The notes: generated by a model not told the origin, from the letters alone. Shown: positions 33,426 to 42,698, counted from the first letter of the stretch. The stretch is 52,521 bases of DNA from an uncultured Bacilli bacterium (GCA_934155185.1 CAKPGT010000007.1:1-52521); one strand, 5' to 3'. Made by a program: numbers and translations.

Positions 33426-34766
33426 ATGAATCAAGAAAAAACAAAATTAGATAAGTACCAATTAAAAGCAGTTAAATGCAAAAGAAAAAACATTTTAGTG
33501 ATAGCAGGTGCTGGCTCGGGAAAAACACATACTATAGTATCTAGAGTGTTATATCTTACTAAAACGTTGAATGTTAAGGAACAGGATATTCTTTGTATAT
33601 CTTTTACTAATGCATCATGCCTTGATTTGAAGGAAAAGCTAGATAACAATAAAATTGATGTTTTAACATTTCATAAATTGGCGCTTAAAATACTTGGAAA
33701 TAAAAAGGAATTATTAACAGAGGACATGTTAACAGATATAATTATTGATACATTTAATAATGATAAACTATATGGGTTATATGGTATTAGTAAAAATGAT
33801 ATGTTCTTGTTAATTAAAACATTTATAAATCTATTTAAATCTAAAAATCATAGTTTAGATGAATTCTATAATTTTTTAAAGAAAGCATCACTTAAGGAAA
33901 AAGAACTCTTAAAAGAAATTATGAAATGTTATATATGTTATGAGTCATATTTAAATAAAGAAAATTTAATGGATTTTAATGACATGATAAATCTTGCGAT
34001 AAAATCTTTAGATAAATCTAATATAAGGTATAAATACATTATAATTGATGAATACCAAGATACTTCATATACCAAATTAATGTTAATTAAAAAATTAAAA
34101 GAACTATCAAACGCAAGTATATTTGCTGTAGGTGATGATTTTCAGTCGATTTACAGGTTTACAGGATCGGATATTAATATTATAACAAAATTTAAAAAAT
34201 ACTTTCCTTTTGCAAAAGTAATTAAGCTAAAGAATACATATAGAAATTCTAAAGAACTTATAAAAATAACTAGCAAATTTATTATGAAAAATCCTAATCA
34301 GATTTATAAAAAAATGCATTCTATTATTAGCATAACGAATCCAGTTCAAATAATATTTTATAATGATTTAAATAAAGCTATTTTGAATGTAATAAGTGAA
34401 GATAATATAGATGATTTGCTTATTTTATCTCGTAATAATAAAGATTTAGAGCCAATTAAGCTAGAAAATATTAAATATAGAAAGATGACTGTTCATAAAA
34501 GCAAGGGATTACAGGCTAAAAATGTTTTTTTAATAAATGTTAATGGTAATGCAAATGGATTTCCTAATAAGTATAAAGATCATGAAATACTTAGATTTGT
34601 AAATAACTATAAAGAGTATTATCCTTATGAAGAAGAAAGAAGGTTATTTTATGTTGCTTTAACTAGATGTACCTATAAAGTATACTTATTTGTGCCATAT
34701 AATAATGAATCTATTTTTATAAAAGAAATAAAAAAGTATAAAAACGTAACGATAAGAGAAAAATAA
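33426..34766 (+). CDS. Compact UvrD/Rep-like superfamily 1 helicase
   Basis: All SF1A helicase motifs can be read: AGAGSGKTHTIVSR (motif I), CISFTNASCLDL (Ia), IIIDEYQDTS (II), FAVGDDFQSIYRFTGSD (III), LKNTYRNS (IV), MTVHKSKGLQAKNVFLI (V) and EERRLFYVALTRC (VI). The protein has 446 residues against about 700 for PcrA/UvrD and lacks most of the 1B/2B insertion domains. The start chosen is ATG 33426 behind GGGGA; the earlier ATG 33414 has no SD. Its 5' end lies directly behind the antisense promoter of toxin unit 3. The DNA-unwinding role is family knowledge; the cellular process is unknown. Confidence 0.92.
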   Translation: MNQEKTKLDKYQLKAVKCKRKNILVIAGAGSGKTHTIVSRVLYLTKTLNVKEQDILCISFTNASCLDLKEKLDNNKIDVLTFHKLALKILGNKKELLTEDMLTDIIIDTFNNDKLYGLYGISKNDMFLLIKTFINLFKSKNHSLDEFYNFLKKASLKEKELLKEIMKCYICYESYLNKENLMDFNDMINLAIKSLDKSNIRYKYIIIDEYQDTSYTKLMLIKKLKELSNASIFAVGDDFQSIYRFTGSDINIITKFKKYFPFAKVIKLKNTYRNSKELIKITSKFIMKNPNQIYKKMHSIISITNPVQIIFYNDLNKAILNVISEDNIDDLLILSRNNKDLEPIKLENIKYRKMTVHKSKGLQAKNVFLINVNGNANGFPNKYKDHEILRFVNNYKEYYPYEEERRLFYVALTRCTYKVYLFVPYNNESIFIKEIKKYKNVTIREK

Positions 34767-34780
34767 TTATGGTGATAGAT

Positions 34781-36097
34781 ATGTTTACTAGTTATAAAAT
34801 TATAGATAATGTTTTATATTTAAATGTCAATGACAAATGCGAAATAGGAAGTTTTTTTAGTGATGATAAGTATAAGTTGATTGATAAGATAAAAAAATAT
34901 ATAAAGGATAAAAAAATGAATTTTAATGGTACAAAAGCTGTATTAATAATAAGTGGGCTTATGCTTGGAAGTGTATATTTAAATAATATTAAAGCAGGTG
35001 AGCCTGTAAAGGAAAACTATAAATATGTATATGGTATAGTTGACAAAAGTGTGCCTAATATTGTTTCTAATACTCAAAGTGAAGAACCAGTTAATGAAGA
35101 TAAAAGTGATATATCTAATTTTAATGAAGAAAAAACAACTACTAAGACTAATGATAATTCTACTCAAAAGGTAAATACTGCTAAAAGTGCTAAGAAAAGT
35201 AATATATCTAGTGCAGAAAATACTAATACTTCAAATACTAATACTTCAAATACTAATACTAATAATACAAACACTACGCAAAAAGAACTTAAGCAGGCAG
35301 AAGATAAAATGATCACTTTAAAACGGTCAAACGGTCAAACCATAAATATGTCTTTAGATGAGTATTTAATTGGAGTTGTTGCAGCTGAAATGCCTGCATC
35401 ATTCAATATAGAAGCTTTAAAGGCTCAAGCTGTAGTAGCAAGGACATATACATTAAAATTAATTGAACAGAAAAGAGAACTTACAGATACTGTATCAACG
35501 CAGGTATATAAATCAAATGAGGAATTAAAAAATACTTGGCAAAGCAGCTATAATAAGTATTATAGTAAAGTAAGAAGTGCTGTTATGGATACTAAAGATT
35601 TATGTATAAAATATAATGGTAAATTAATAGATGCTGTTTATCATGCATCAAGTAATGGATATACACAAGATGCTAAGATGGTTTGGAATAATGATATACC
35701 TTACTTAAAGTCAGTTCCATCCCCTTGGGATACTACGTCTTCTGCCTTTTTAAGAAGCACTTTAATACCATTTTCGCAAATTTCTAGTACTTTAGGTACT
35801 GATTTTAATCCCGAATCTATAATTGAGGTTTTATTAAAAGATGATTCTGGTAGAATATCAAAAATAAAAATAAACGATAAAGAGTATACTGGTGTTCAAA
35901 TAAGAAACTTACTTGGACTTAGGTCAGCAGATTTTGACTATGAAATAAAAGATGATGGCGTTAATTTTACAACTAGAGGTTATGGACATGGTGTTGGCAT
36001 GAGCCAGTATGGTGCAAATGGAATGGCAAATTCTGGATATAATTATAGACAAATAATCAATTATTACTATACAAATGTTAATATTGAAAAAATATAA
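34781..36097 (+). CDS. SpoIID/LytB-domain protein
   Basis: SpoIID proteins are lytic transglycosylases that trim peptidoglycan, in spore formers during engulfment. The start chosen is ATG 34781 (438 residues) after GGTGAT; an ATG at 34769 lacks an SD. Residues 1-45 are cytoplasmic and a TM follows at about 48-65. A Ser/Thr/Asn-rich linker (about 90-168) ends in a TNTSNTN-type repeat encoded by tandem 15-base units near 35221-35270. The catalytic domain has VVAAEMPASFNIEALKAQAV with the catalytic Glu, and closes with GYGHGVGMSQYGANGMA. The cytoplasmic extension is unusual. It starts 15 bases after the helicase gene, probably on the same transcript. Confidence 0.93.
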   Translation: MFTSYKIIDNVLYLNVNDKCEIGSFFSDDKYKLIDKIKKYIKDKKMNFNGTKAVLIISGLMLGSVYLNNIKAGEPVKENYKYVYGIVDKSVPNIVSNTQSEEPVNEDKSDISNFNEEKTTTKTNDNSTQKVNTAKSAKKSNISSAENTNTSNTNTSNTNTNNTNTTQKELKQAEDKMITLKRSNGQTINMSLDEYLIGVVAAEMPASFNIEALKAQAVVARTYTLKLIEQKRELTDTVSTQVYKSNEELKNTWQSSYNKYYSKVRSAVMDTKDLCIKYNGKLIDAVYHASSNGYTQDAKMVWNNDIPYLKSVPSPWDTTSSAFLRSTLIPFSQISSTLGTDFNPESIIEVLLKDDSGRISKIKINDKEYTGVQIRNLLGLRSADFDYEIKDDGVNFTTRGYGHGVGMSQYGANGMANSGYNYRQIINYYYTNVNIEKI

Positions 36098-36173
36098 TTT
36101 TATTATATAAAATGTCGAATTTAATAAATAATAATTTCTTCTTACTATAAATAACATTTAGTAGGGAGGAATT

Positions 36174-38780
36174 ATGAATAATTATAACGGACTTAATAAC
36201 AATGAGGTAATAAATAATAGAAAAAAGTTTGGCGCTAATAAAATAACTAATGATAAGACTAATAGTTTTATTTCGTTATTAATAGAGTCTTTAGGCGATC
36301 CTATAATAAAAATTCTTTTAATCGCTTTAGCCATAAAAGTAGTTTTTTTGTTTAAAGATTTTGATTGGTTTGAAACACTTGGAATTATAATTGCAATATT
36401 TGTAGCATCTTTTATATCAACCATATCTGAATATGGTAGTGAAAAAGCTTTTAATAAGTTGCAAGAAGAATCATCTAAACTAAAGTGCATGGTAAAAAGA
36501 AATGGAAAAATAACTGAGATATTTGTTGATGATGTAGTTAAGGATGATATTGTAGTACTTCAGTCTGGTGATAAGGTTCCTGCTGATGGAGTTATTGTAG
36601 ATGGTTATGTTAGTGTTGATGAATCTTCTATTAATGGGGAATCAAAGGAGGCACATAAAGAGGCTGCAAAAAATAAAAACATAAATCCTAAAAATAAGCT
36701 TTATAGAGGGACTGTAATATATTCAGGTGAAGCAACTCTTAAAGTTACTCAAGTAGGAGAAAATACTTTTTATGGTAAAATAGCTAGCGAACTTAAGGAA
36801 AAAACTGGCGATAGTCCTCTTAAAATAAGACTTAGAACTCTAGCTAAAATAATTAGTACATTTGGGTATATTGGGGCATTTTTAGCATCTTTTTCTTATC
36901 TTTTTAAAGTAATTGTAGTTGATAATGGATTTTATATGCCATATATCATAAATACTGTAACTAATTTAAACCAAATGATTAACTATCTTATATATGCTCT
37001 TACACTAAGCGTAACAATAATAATTGTATCAGTACCAGAAGGTTTACCTATGATGATTACACTTGTGTTATCATCAAATATGAAAAGAATGCTTAAAAAC
37101 AATGTTTTAGTACGTAAAATGGTTGGAATTGAAACAGCTGGAAATATAAACATATTATTTAGTGATAAAACTGGTACAATTACAACGGGTAAATTAAGTC
37201 CTATAAAAGTTATAGATGGTCTTTTAAATGAGTATAAAAACGAAAAAGATTTAAAAAATAATAACTATAAAGAAATTCTTAAAGTATCAATGATAGTAAA
37301 TAACATGAGTCATCATGATGGAAATAAGATAATAGGTGGAAATACAACTGATAGATGTATATTATCATTTTTTAATGATTACAGTATTAAAAATATAAAG
37401 AAAATAAAAACTGTACCATTTGATAGTAAAAATAAATACATGATTACTGTAATAGATGATAAAGTGGCTAGAAATTTGATAAAAGGAGCTCCTGAAAAAA
37501 TTATTGAATATTGTAAATATTGCTATGATGAAGAAGGCAAAAAAGTACCTTTTATTAATAAGAATAGAGTTACTAAATTAGTTAATGATGAAACAAAAAA
37601 TGGAACAAGAGTAATTGCACTTGCAACAAGTAACAGTTTTACAGAGACTTTATTTAAAGATCTTACATTCGTAGGTATTATATATATTAAAGATCAAATA
37701 AGAAAAGAGGCATGTGAAGGATTAGAATTAGTTACTAAAGCAGGCGTTCAAACCGTTATGATTACTGGTGATAATAAGGATACAGCAGTAGCTATAGCAA
37801 AAGAAGCAGGTTTAGTAAATAATAACAATGATATTATTTTAACATCAGATGAATTAAATGATATAACTGATATTGAGTTAAAGAAAATGATGCCCAATCT
37901 TAAAGTTGTAGCAAGAAGCTTACCTCAGGATAAGAGTAGATTAGTTAGAGTAGCTAAGGAAATGGATTTAGTAGTTGCTATGACAGGGGATGGTGTAAAT
38001 GATGCACCAGCTTTAAAAAAGGCTGATGTTGGGTTTGCTTTTGGCTCTGGTAGTGAAGTATCAAAAGAAGCTAGTGATATAGTAATATTAGATAATAATT
38101 TTTTATCAATAAGTAAGGCTATATTATTTGGTAGAACTATTTTTAAAAGCATTAGGAAATTTATAATATTTCAGCTAACAGTTAATTTATGTGCTTTATC
38201 TGTTTCAATAATAGGTCCATTCATAGGTGTTGATACACCAGTTACTGTAATTCAAATGCTTTGGATAAATATGGTAATGGATACACTTGCAGGCCTTGCA
38301 TTTGCGTTTGAACCACCTCTTTTGGAATACATGGATGAAAAGCCAAAAAAGAAAAATGAAAACATAATAAATGCATATATGGCTAGTGAAATAGTGTTTA
38401 CAGGATTTTATACTACTATACTTTGTATATTATTTCTTAAACTACCTATTATTAGAACGATGTTTATAAGTTATTCATCATTTATGACTGCCTTTTTTGG
38501 ACTATTTATTTTTGCTGGAATCTTTAACTGCTTTAATGCACATACGAGCAGAATTAATATATTGGCTAATTTAATAAAAAATAAGATGTTTATATTAATT
38601 ATTTCATTTATTGTAATTGTTCAAATAACCTTAATGTACTATGGAGGAAACACTTTTAGAACAGTGCCTCTTACTATATACGAATTTATAATAATGCTTA
38701 TACTCTCATTTACTGTTGTACCTATTGATGTTATAAGAAAGATAATATCAAAAAAATATGGTAAAATAGGTGGGGTATAA
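36174..38780 (+). CDS. Calcium-type P-type ATPase (P2)
   Basis: This ATP-driven cation pump (868 residues) most resembles Ca2+ P2-ATPases. The actuator loop carries SINGESKE (TGES-like). The membrane motif PEGLP in TM4 is the ion-binding signature of the group. Asp331 in SDKTGTITTGK is the phosphorylated residue. KGAPEKI and MTGDGVNDAPALKKADVGFA follow, and then six TM helices with NLCAL and MLWINMVMDTLAGLA. The length matches the family. The start follows TAGGGAGGA, and the gene has 76 bases of upstream space. Export of Ca2+ is the likely role; Mn2+ cannot be excluded by eye. Confidence 0.94.
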   Translation: MNNYNGLNNNEVINNRKKFGANKITNDKTNSFISLLIESLGDPIIKILLIALAIKVVFLFKDFDWFETLGIIIAIFVASFISTISEYGSEKAFNKLQEESSKLKCMVKRNGKITEIFVDDVVKDDIVVLQSGDKVPADGVIVDGYVSVDESSINGESKEAHKEAAKNKNINPKNKLYRGTVIYSGEATLKVTQVGENTFYGKIASELKEKTGDSPLKIRLRTLAKIISTFGYIGAFLASFSYLFKVIVVDNGFYMPYIINTVTNLNQMINYLIYALTLSVTIIIVSVPEGLPMMITLVLSSNMKRMLKNNVLVRKMVGIETAGNINILFSDKTGTITTGKLSPIKVIDGLLNEYKNEKDLKNNNYKEILKVSMIVNNMSHHDGNKIIGGNTTDRCILSFFNDYSIKNIKKIKTVPFDSKNKYMITVIDDKVARNLIKGAPEKIIEYCKYCYDEEGKKVPFINKNRVTKLVNDETKNGTRVIALATSNSFTETLFKDLTFVGIIYIKDQIRKEACEGLELVTKAGVQTVMITGDNKDTAVAIAKEAGLVNNNNDIILTSDELNDITDIELKKMMPNLKVVARSLPQDKSRLVRVAKEMDLVVAMTGDGVNDAPALKKADVGFAFGSGSEVSKEASDIVILDNNFLSISKAILFGRTIFKSIRKFIIFQLTVNLCALSVSIIGPFIGVDTPVTVIQMLWINMVMDTLAGLAFAFEPPLLEYMDEKPKKKNENIINAYMASEIVFTGFYTTILCILFLKLPIIRTMFISYSSFMTAFFGLFIFAGIFNCFNAHTSRINILANLIKNKMFILIISFIVIVQITLMYYGGNTFRTVPLTIYEFIIMLILSFTVVPIDVIRKIISKKYGKIGGV

Positions 38781-38782
38781 AT

Positions 38783-38812
38783 TTGACAAAATAAGCAATA
38801 AAGTGCTATCAT
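38783..38812 (+). promoter_or_regulatory. Promoter of the Fic-like/queH pair
   Basis: TTGACA (38783-38788), an 18-base spacer and TATCAT (38807-38812), preceded by TGC (extended -10). Confidence 0.65.
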
Positions 38813-38834
38813 ATCCGCAGAAAGAGGTGATAGC

Positions 38835-39698
38835 ATGGAAGCATTAGATAAAGTTTTATATGATGTGAAGTTAAAAGAAAATGTAAAAGACCATATGTTA
38901 CATACTTTGGAAGAGTATAGAAAATATCTTGAATCATTAAAAGAAATAGAAAAAACTTCACCACAATTAGTTAAAAACTTTTTTAGATTACTTAAAATTA
39001 ATGAACTAAAGGCTAGTCAACAAATGGAATCTGAAGATTCATTTTTGGTGAACATTGGTCTTGGACCGATACTTGATGGTACTGAAAAATCCTCGATAGA
39101 TATTGTTACTAAGTACATACTAAAAGATAAAAGCTTAAATAATGAAAGATTAGAAAAGATTCATAGGATTATTTTAAGAGGTACTAGTGATGATAAAGAA
39201 AGAAATTATAAAATAAGAACTGGTGAAGAGGATACTTATATATCTGAAATAAGTAACGGCATAGAAAGAACTCTTTATGTAGCACCAAAATCTGAAGAAG
39301 TAAATTCATACCTTGATTATTTATATACTTTTCTTGATAACAATACTAATAATGAATTAGATGTATTTTTAACCCCTTACTTAGCACACTTTTATATTTC
39401 TGCATTACAACCGTTTAATAATGGTAATACAAGATTAGCTCGTTTAATTCAATATGGTGACATATTTAAAGCTTCAAGAAAATTACTTGATTATAATTTG
39501 AATCAGCCTGCATTATTCTTATCCGAAAATTATCAGCTTAATTGTTTTAATTATAGAAGGATGATTGCTGATATAGTACTTGAGCCTAGTGATGAAAACT
39601 TTAATAGGTGGATTAATTATAATTTAAATATGACAGATGAGCAATTATACCGCTTAGGTAATGACATAAAAAAGATTAAAAGGTTAAGACAATTATGA
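38835..39698 (+). CDS. Fic-like protein with altered active-site motif
   Basis: Fic proteins transfer AMP or related groups to proteins using the motif HPFxDGNGR. Here the aligned stretch reads LQPFNNGNTR, within FYISALQPFNNGNTRLARLI: Gln192 (CAA) replaces the catalytic His, Asn replaces Asp and Thr replaces Gly, while Phe, Asn and the terminal Arg remain. The overall helical layout (KIHRIIL, then YKIRTGEEDTYI, then a lysine/glutamate-rich first 60 residues) matches Fic/DOC proteins. Classical AMPylation is therefore unlikely; a regulatory or altered activity is inferred. It has 287 residues, and its stop overlaps the queH start in ATGA. Confidence 0.75.
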   Translation: MEALDKVLYDVKLKENVKDHMLHTLEEYRKYLESLKEIEKTSPQLVKNFFRLLKINELKASQQMESEDSFLVNIGLGPILDGTEKSSIDIVTKYILKDKSLNNERLEKIHRIILRGTSDDKERNYKIRTGEEDTYISEISNGIERTLYVAPKSEEVNSYLDYLYTFLDNNTNNELDVFLTPYLAHFYISALQPFNNGNTRLARLIQYGDIFKASRKLLDYNLNQPALFLSENYQLNCFNYRRMIADIVLEPSDENFNRWINYNLNMTDEQLYRLGNDIKKIKRLRQL

Positions 39699-40237
39699 AG
39701 TTATTATTGCATACTTGCTGCGCACCATGTAGTGTATACTGTGTAGAGCAGCTAAAAAAAGAAAATATCGATATAACAAGTTATTGGTATAATCCAAATA
39801 TTCATCCATATAAGGAATATGAAGCAAGGCTAGAGATTTTAAAAAAGTATGATGAAGAAATTGGTGTTCCACTTATAGTTCACGACTATTATGGTTTAAG
39901 AGAATTTTGCAAAAATGTGGTTGATAAACTTGATAATAGATGCGGGTATTGCTATTTATGTAGACTAGAGAAAACTGCAAAATACGCTAAGGAAAATGGT
40001 TATGATGCATTTTCTACAACTTTACTTATAAGTCCATATCAAAATCATGAACTACTAAAAAAAACGGGTGAAATGTTATCCAAAAAATATGGTATAGAGT
40101 TTTTATATAGAGATTTTAGGCCAGGTTTTAGGGAAGGACAAAATAAGGCTAGAAGTTTAGGACTTTATATGCAAAAGTATTGTGGGTGCGTATTTAGTGA
40201 AGAAGAAAGGTATTTATCTAAGAAAAAAAGTAAATAA
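39695..40237 (+). CDS. queH: Epoxyqueuosine reductase QueH (DUF208)
   Basis: QueH carries out the last step of queuosine synthesis in tRNA, reducing epoxyqueuosine; it is the non-cobalamin counterpart of QueG. The 180-residue protein has the N-terminal HTCCAPCSVYCVE cysteine cluster, NPNIHPYKEYEAR, RCGYCYLCRL, and the C-terminal cysteines in KYCGCVFSEEERY, all family hallmarks for iron-sulfur and metal binding. It overlaps the Fic-like gene by four bases and shares its promoter. Other queuosine genes are not in the window. Confidence 0.94.
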   Translation: MKLLLHTCCAPCSVYCVEQLKKENIDITSYWYNPNIHPYKEYEARLEILKKYDEEIGVPLIVHDYYGLREFCKNVVDKLDNRCGYCYLCRLEKTAKYAKENGYDAFSTTLLISPYQNHELLKKTGEMLSKKYGIEFLYRDFRPGFREGQNKARSLGLYMQKYCGCVFSEEERYLSKKKSK

Positions 40238-40303
40238 AAAATATTTATAGCTCATATTAAAATAAAGTAAATAAAAAATATTTATAGCTCATATTAAAAT
40301 AAA
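40228..40303 (+). repeat. Tandem duplication of a 37-bp unit
   Basis: The segment GTAAATAAAAAATATTTATAG and its following bases up to AAAATAAAG repeat once at a period of exactly 37 (40230 and 40267), with no differences seen. The first copy contains the queH stop. This is a recent duplication without a visible gene. Confidence 0.75.
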
Positions 40304-40327
40304 GTATAATAAAAAGGTCTTTTGCTG

Positions 40328-40356
40328 TTTATTATTGGAATCCCATTTGATATAAT
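40328..40356 (+). promoter_or_regulatory. Promoter of the prs leader
   Basis: TTTATT (40328-40333), a 17-base spacer and TATAAT (40351-40356), with TGA before the -10. Confidence 0.55.
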
Positions 40357-40378
40357 TAAATTGTAAGAAGGTGATAGT

Positions 40379-40447
40379 ATGGTAAGAATTATTTCTAATT
40401 TAGATATGTTTTTATTTACATGCACTGCTTGCATTTTAATAAGTTAA
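40379..40447 (+). CDS. 22-residue leader peptide upstream of prs
   Basis: The ORF has a good SD (GAAGGTGAT) and a promoter, and encodes MVRIISNLDMFLFTCTACIL plus Ile-Ser. Its stop (TAA 40445-40447) lies one base before the stem of an intrinsic terminator, the classical position of an attenuator leader peptide. It is not rich in one amino acid, so the sensed signal is unclear. It could instead be a small hydrophobic peptide made for its own sake. Confidence 0.5.
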   Translation: MVRIISNLDMFLFTCTACILIS

Positions 40448-40448
40448 G

Positions 40449-40476
40449 AAACTAGTACTTTTTGTGCTGGTTTTTT
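40449..40476 (+). terminator. Terminator/attenuator before prs
   Basis: AAACTAGTAC (40449-40458) pairs with GTGCTGGTTT (40464-40473), two G-T pairs, followed by T. Only 19 bases separate it from the prs start, too few for another promoter, so prs must depend on readthrough. Confidence 0.7.
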
Positions 40477-40495
40477 AAATTTAGGAAGGAGAATT

Positions 40496-41602
40496 ATGAG
40501 TAGTAAGTATCAAGATGAATTAGGGCTTATTGTAATGAATAATTGCGAAGAGTTTGGAAAGAAAATCAATGAAAATCTAATGAAAAGAAGGAGTAAAAAT
40601 GAAAGCTTTATTATTCCAATAAATGAAGTTAGGTTTAATAACGGGGAAGGCAAGGGAAAGATAGTAGATTCAGTAAGAGATAAGGATTTGTATATTATTT
40701 CAGACGTTGGAAATCATAGTGAAACATATGAAATGTATGGATATAAAAACCATAAAAGTCCAGACGATCATTATCAGGATATAAAAAGAATAATATCAGC
40801 AACTAGAGGACAAACTGATAGGTTAACTGTTGTTATGCCACTTTTATATCAATCAAGACAACATAGAAGAAAAGGTAGGGAGTCTTTGGATTGTGCTCTT
40901 GCTATGAGAGAACTTCAAAATCTTGGAGTAAACACTATAGTAACTTTTGATGTGCATGATCCTAATATACAAAATGCAGCACCAACAGGTATGGGCTTTG
41001 AAAACTTTTATCCGACTAATACGATATTAGAAGAGTTTATTAAAAGTGAAAATTTTGATCCTAATAATGTTAAGTTTATAAGCCCTGATTCTGGAGCGGT
41101 AGATAGAGCAAGATACTATGCAAATATGTTTGGCTCTGATGTTGGTATGTTTCATAAAAGAAGAGACTGTAGCAGAATTGTTGATGGAAAAAATCCAGTA
41201 ATAGCACATGACTATTTAGGCGGTAGTTTAGATGGAAAAACAGCCATAGTTGTAGATGATATGATAGCATCTGGTGGTTCTATGCTAGAGGTTGCTGGAA
41301 CTTTAAAAGAAAGAGGAGCAGAAAAGGTATTTTTAATAGCAACATTTTCACTTTTCACTAATGGAATAAAAGCTTTTAATGAAGCATATGAAAAAGGTTT
41401 ATTTGATAAGATGTATTCAACTAACTTGACATATGTTGATCCAGAAGCTTATAAAACACCTTGGTATAAACAAATAAATTGTGCTGATTTTGCATCAGAT
41501 GTTATTAATACGTTAAACACTAGTGGTTCTATATCAGAACTTAAAAATGGAAAACAAAAAATACTATCTATGTTAGTTAAGAAGAAAAATGGAGAATTAT
41601 AA
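40496..41602 (+). CDS. prs: Ribose-phosphate pyrophosphokinase
   Basis: This enzyme makes PRPP from ribose 5-phosphate and ATP, the precursor for purine, pyrimidine, histidine and NAD synthesis. At 368 residues it is longer than the usual 310-320, in line with a divergent clostridial branch. Motifs: VVMPLLYQSRQHRRKGRESL (the flexible ATP loop), TFDVHDPN with the metal-binding DxH, SPDSGAVDRARYYA, and the PRPP-binding VVDDMIASGGSM. The start follows AGGAAGGAG. It sits behind a promoter, leader peptide and terminator, so expression probably involves antitermination. Confidence 0.93.
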   Translation: MSSKYQDELGLIVMNNCEEFGKKINENLMKRRSKNESFIIPINEVRFNNGEGKGKIVDSVRDKDLYIISDVGNHSETYEMYGYKNHKSPDDHYQDIKRIISATRGQTDRLTVVMPLLYQSRQHRRKGRESLDCALAMRELQNLGVNTIVTFDVHDPNIQNAAPTGMGFENFYPTNTILEEFIKSENFDPNNVKFISPDSGAVDRARYYANMFGSDVGMFHKRRDCSRIVDGKNPVIAHDYLGGSLDGKTAIVVDDMIASGGSMLEVAGTLKERGAEKVFLIATFSLFTNGIKAFNEAYEKGLFDKMYSTNLTYVDPEAYKTPWYKQINCADFASDVINTLNTSGSISELKNGKQKILSMLVKKKNGEL

Positions 41603-41623
41603 TATTTCAATTCTTCTTTTTTT
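41592..41623 (+). terminator. prs terminator
   Basis: AGAATT (41593-41598) pairs with AATTCT (41609-41614), followed by a T-rich run. Confidence 0.7.
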
Positions 41624-41658
41624 GTAGTATAATAATTGATATGAAAGGAGTTATTTGT

Positions 41659-42249
41659 ATGACAAATGTATTATTAGCAATATTGCTTATTATGTTATTA
41701 ATTACTATGATAACTTCAGTTGTGACAGCTGCTGTTATAATTTCTGAATCAAAAAGTAAAGAGTTAATACATAAGATATTAAAAATAATTAGTATTTCTC
41801 TAATTATAGTATTAATAATAGGAGCTGCGATAGGTGCATCTTATATTAAAAAAGATAATTCTTCTAATAATATAATTGATGAGAATGTTACCCTAACAGA
41901 AGCTGGATTTAATGAAATTACTATTGATGAATATTTGGAATTAATTAAGGAATCTAGGGAGAATGTTATTTTAATAGCAAGACCAACATGTGGTTATTGT
42001 GAAAAATTCACACCAATTTTGAAGAGGGCATCTGAAGATATGAATGTAAAGATTAATTACATTGATACTGATAAACTTACTGAAAAAACTTGGGAAAGTT
42101 TTAAAGCTTCATTTGATATCTTTAGTGGAGAGTGGGGAACGCCATTAGTTTTAGTTACTAAAGATAGCAAGATAGTAGCAAAAAATGAAGGATATACAGA
42201 TCTTACAACAATAAAAAAATTCTTTAAAGATAATAAACTTGGTGAATAA
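41659..42249 (+). CDS. Membrane-anchored thioredoxin-like protein
   Basis: The start chosen is ATG 41659 (196 residues), eight bases after AAAGGAG; ATG 41641 in frame precedes that SD. Two hydrophobic segments at about 3-28 and 38-62 are followed by an acidic linker and a thioredoxin fold (about 85-195). The redox site is Cys111-Gly-Tyr-Cys114 in RPTCGYCEKFTPIL, and the conserved cis-Pro lies in WGTPLVLV. It probably works as a thiol-disulfide exchanger on the outer face of the membrane; whether oxidase or reductase cannot be read. The following gene begins three bases after its stop. Confidence 0.88.
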   Translation: MTNVLLAILLIMLLITMITSVVTAAVIISESKSKELIHKILKIISISLIIVLIIGAAIGASYIKKDNSSNNIIDENVTLTEAGFNEITIDEYLELIKESRENVILIARPTCGYCEKFTPILKRASEDMNVKINYIDTDKLTEKTWESFKASFDIFSGEWGTPLVLVTKDSKIVAKNEGYTDLTTIKKFFKDNKLGE

Positions 42250-42251
42250 AG

Positions 42252-42698
42252 ATGAACCAAAATGTTTATGAAAGCTGCAGATCTTTTCTTAAAAAATATC
42301 CAAAAACGATTGCTTGGAGAGTAAAGAAACACGCTAGTGTAGTTCAGGAACATATAAATGATGACGAAGTAGTGTTATTTTCTTTTACTGGGCAGAAAGA
42401 CACTAACTGGAAATCTCCATTTTATACAGCAGTTGTTGTGTTTACTAATAAGAGAATGCTTGTTGGTAGAAAACGTTTTTTTGGAAGATACTCTTATACT
42501 TCCATTACTCCGGATTTGTTAAATGATTTTGAGATCATGACAAATATTGTATTCGGATGTGTCGAGATAGATACTGTAAAGGAGAATTTTACTATTAATT
42601 GTTTAGATAAGAAATCCTTGCCAAGTATAGAAGATGCTTTATCTAAATATTTGGTAGATGAAAAAATTAAGTATTTAAAAAATAATAAAAACAAATAA
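42252..42698 (+). CDS. Bacterial PH-domain-like (YokE-type) protein
   Basis: The 148-residue soluble protein has a pattern typical of bacterial PH-like domains: VLFSFTGQKD, then VVVFTNKRMLVGRKRFFGR, then a beta segment with GCVEIDTVKENFTINC and a closing helix (SIEDALSKYLVDEKIKYL). Such domains are found in stress-response and membrane-related proteins without a known enzymatic role. It starts almost directly after the thioredoxin-like gene, so the two are cotranscribed. The N-terminal 35 residues are basic and helical. Confidence 0.75.
   Translation: MNQNVYESCRSFLKKYPKTIAWRVKKHASVVQEHINDDEVVLFSFTGQKDTNWKSPFYTAVVVFTNKRMLVGRKRFFGRYSYTSITPDLLNDFEIMTNIVFGCVEIDTVKENFTINCLDKKSLPSIEDALSKYLVDEKIKYLKNNKNK

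Noticed and set aside
38782..38790. Spo0A-type box (TTTGTCAAA on the minus strand) before the Fic-like gene
   Set aside because: It is simply the complement of the TTGACA -35 element; there is no second box at the expected spacing.
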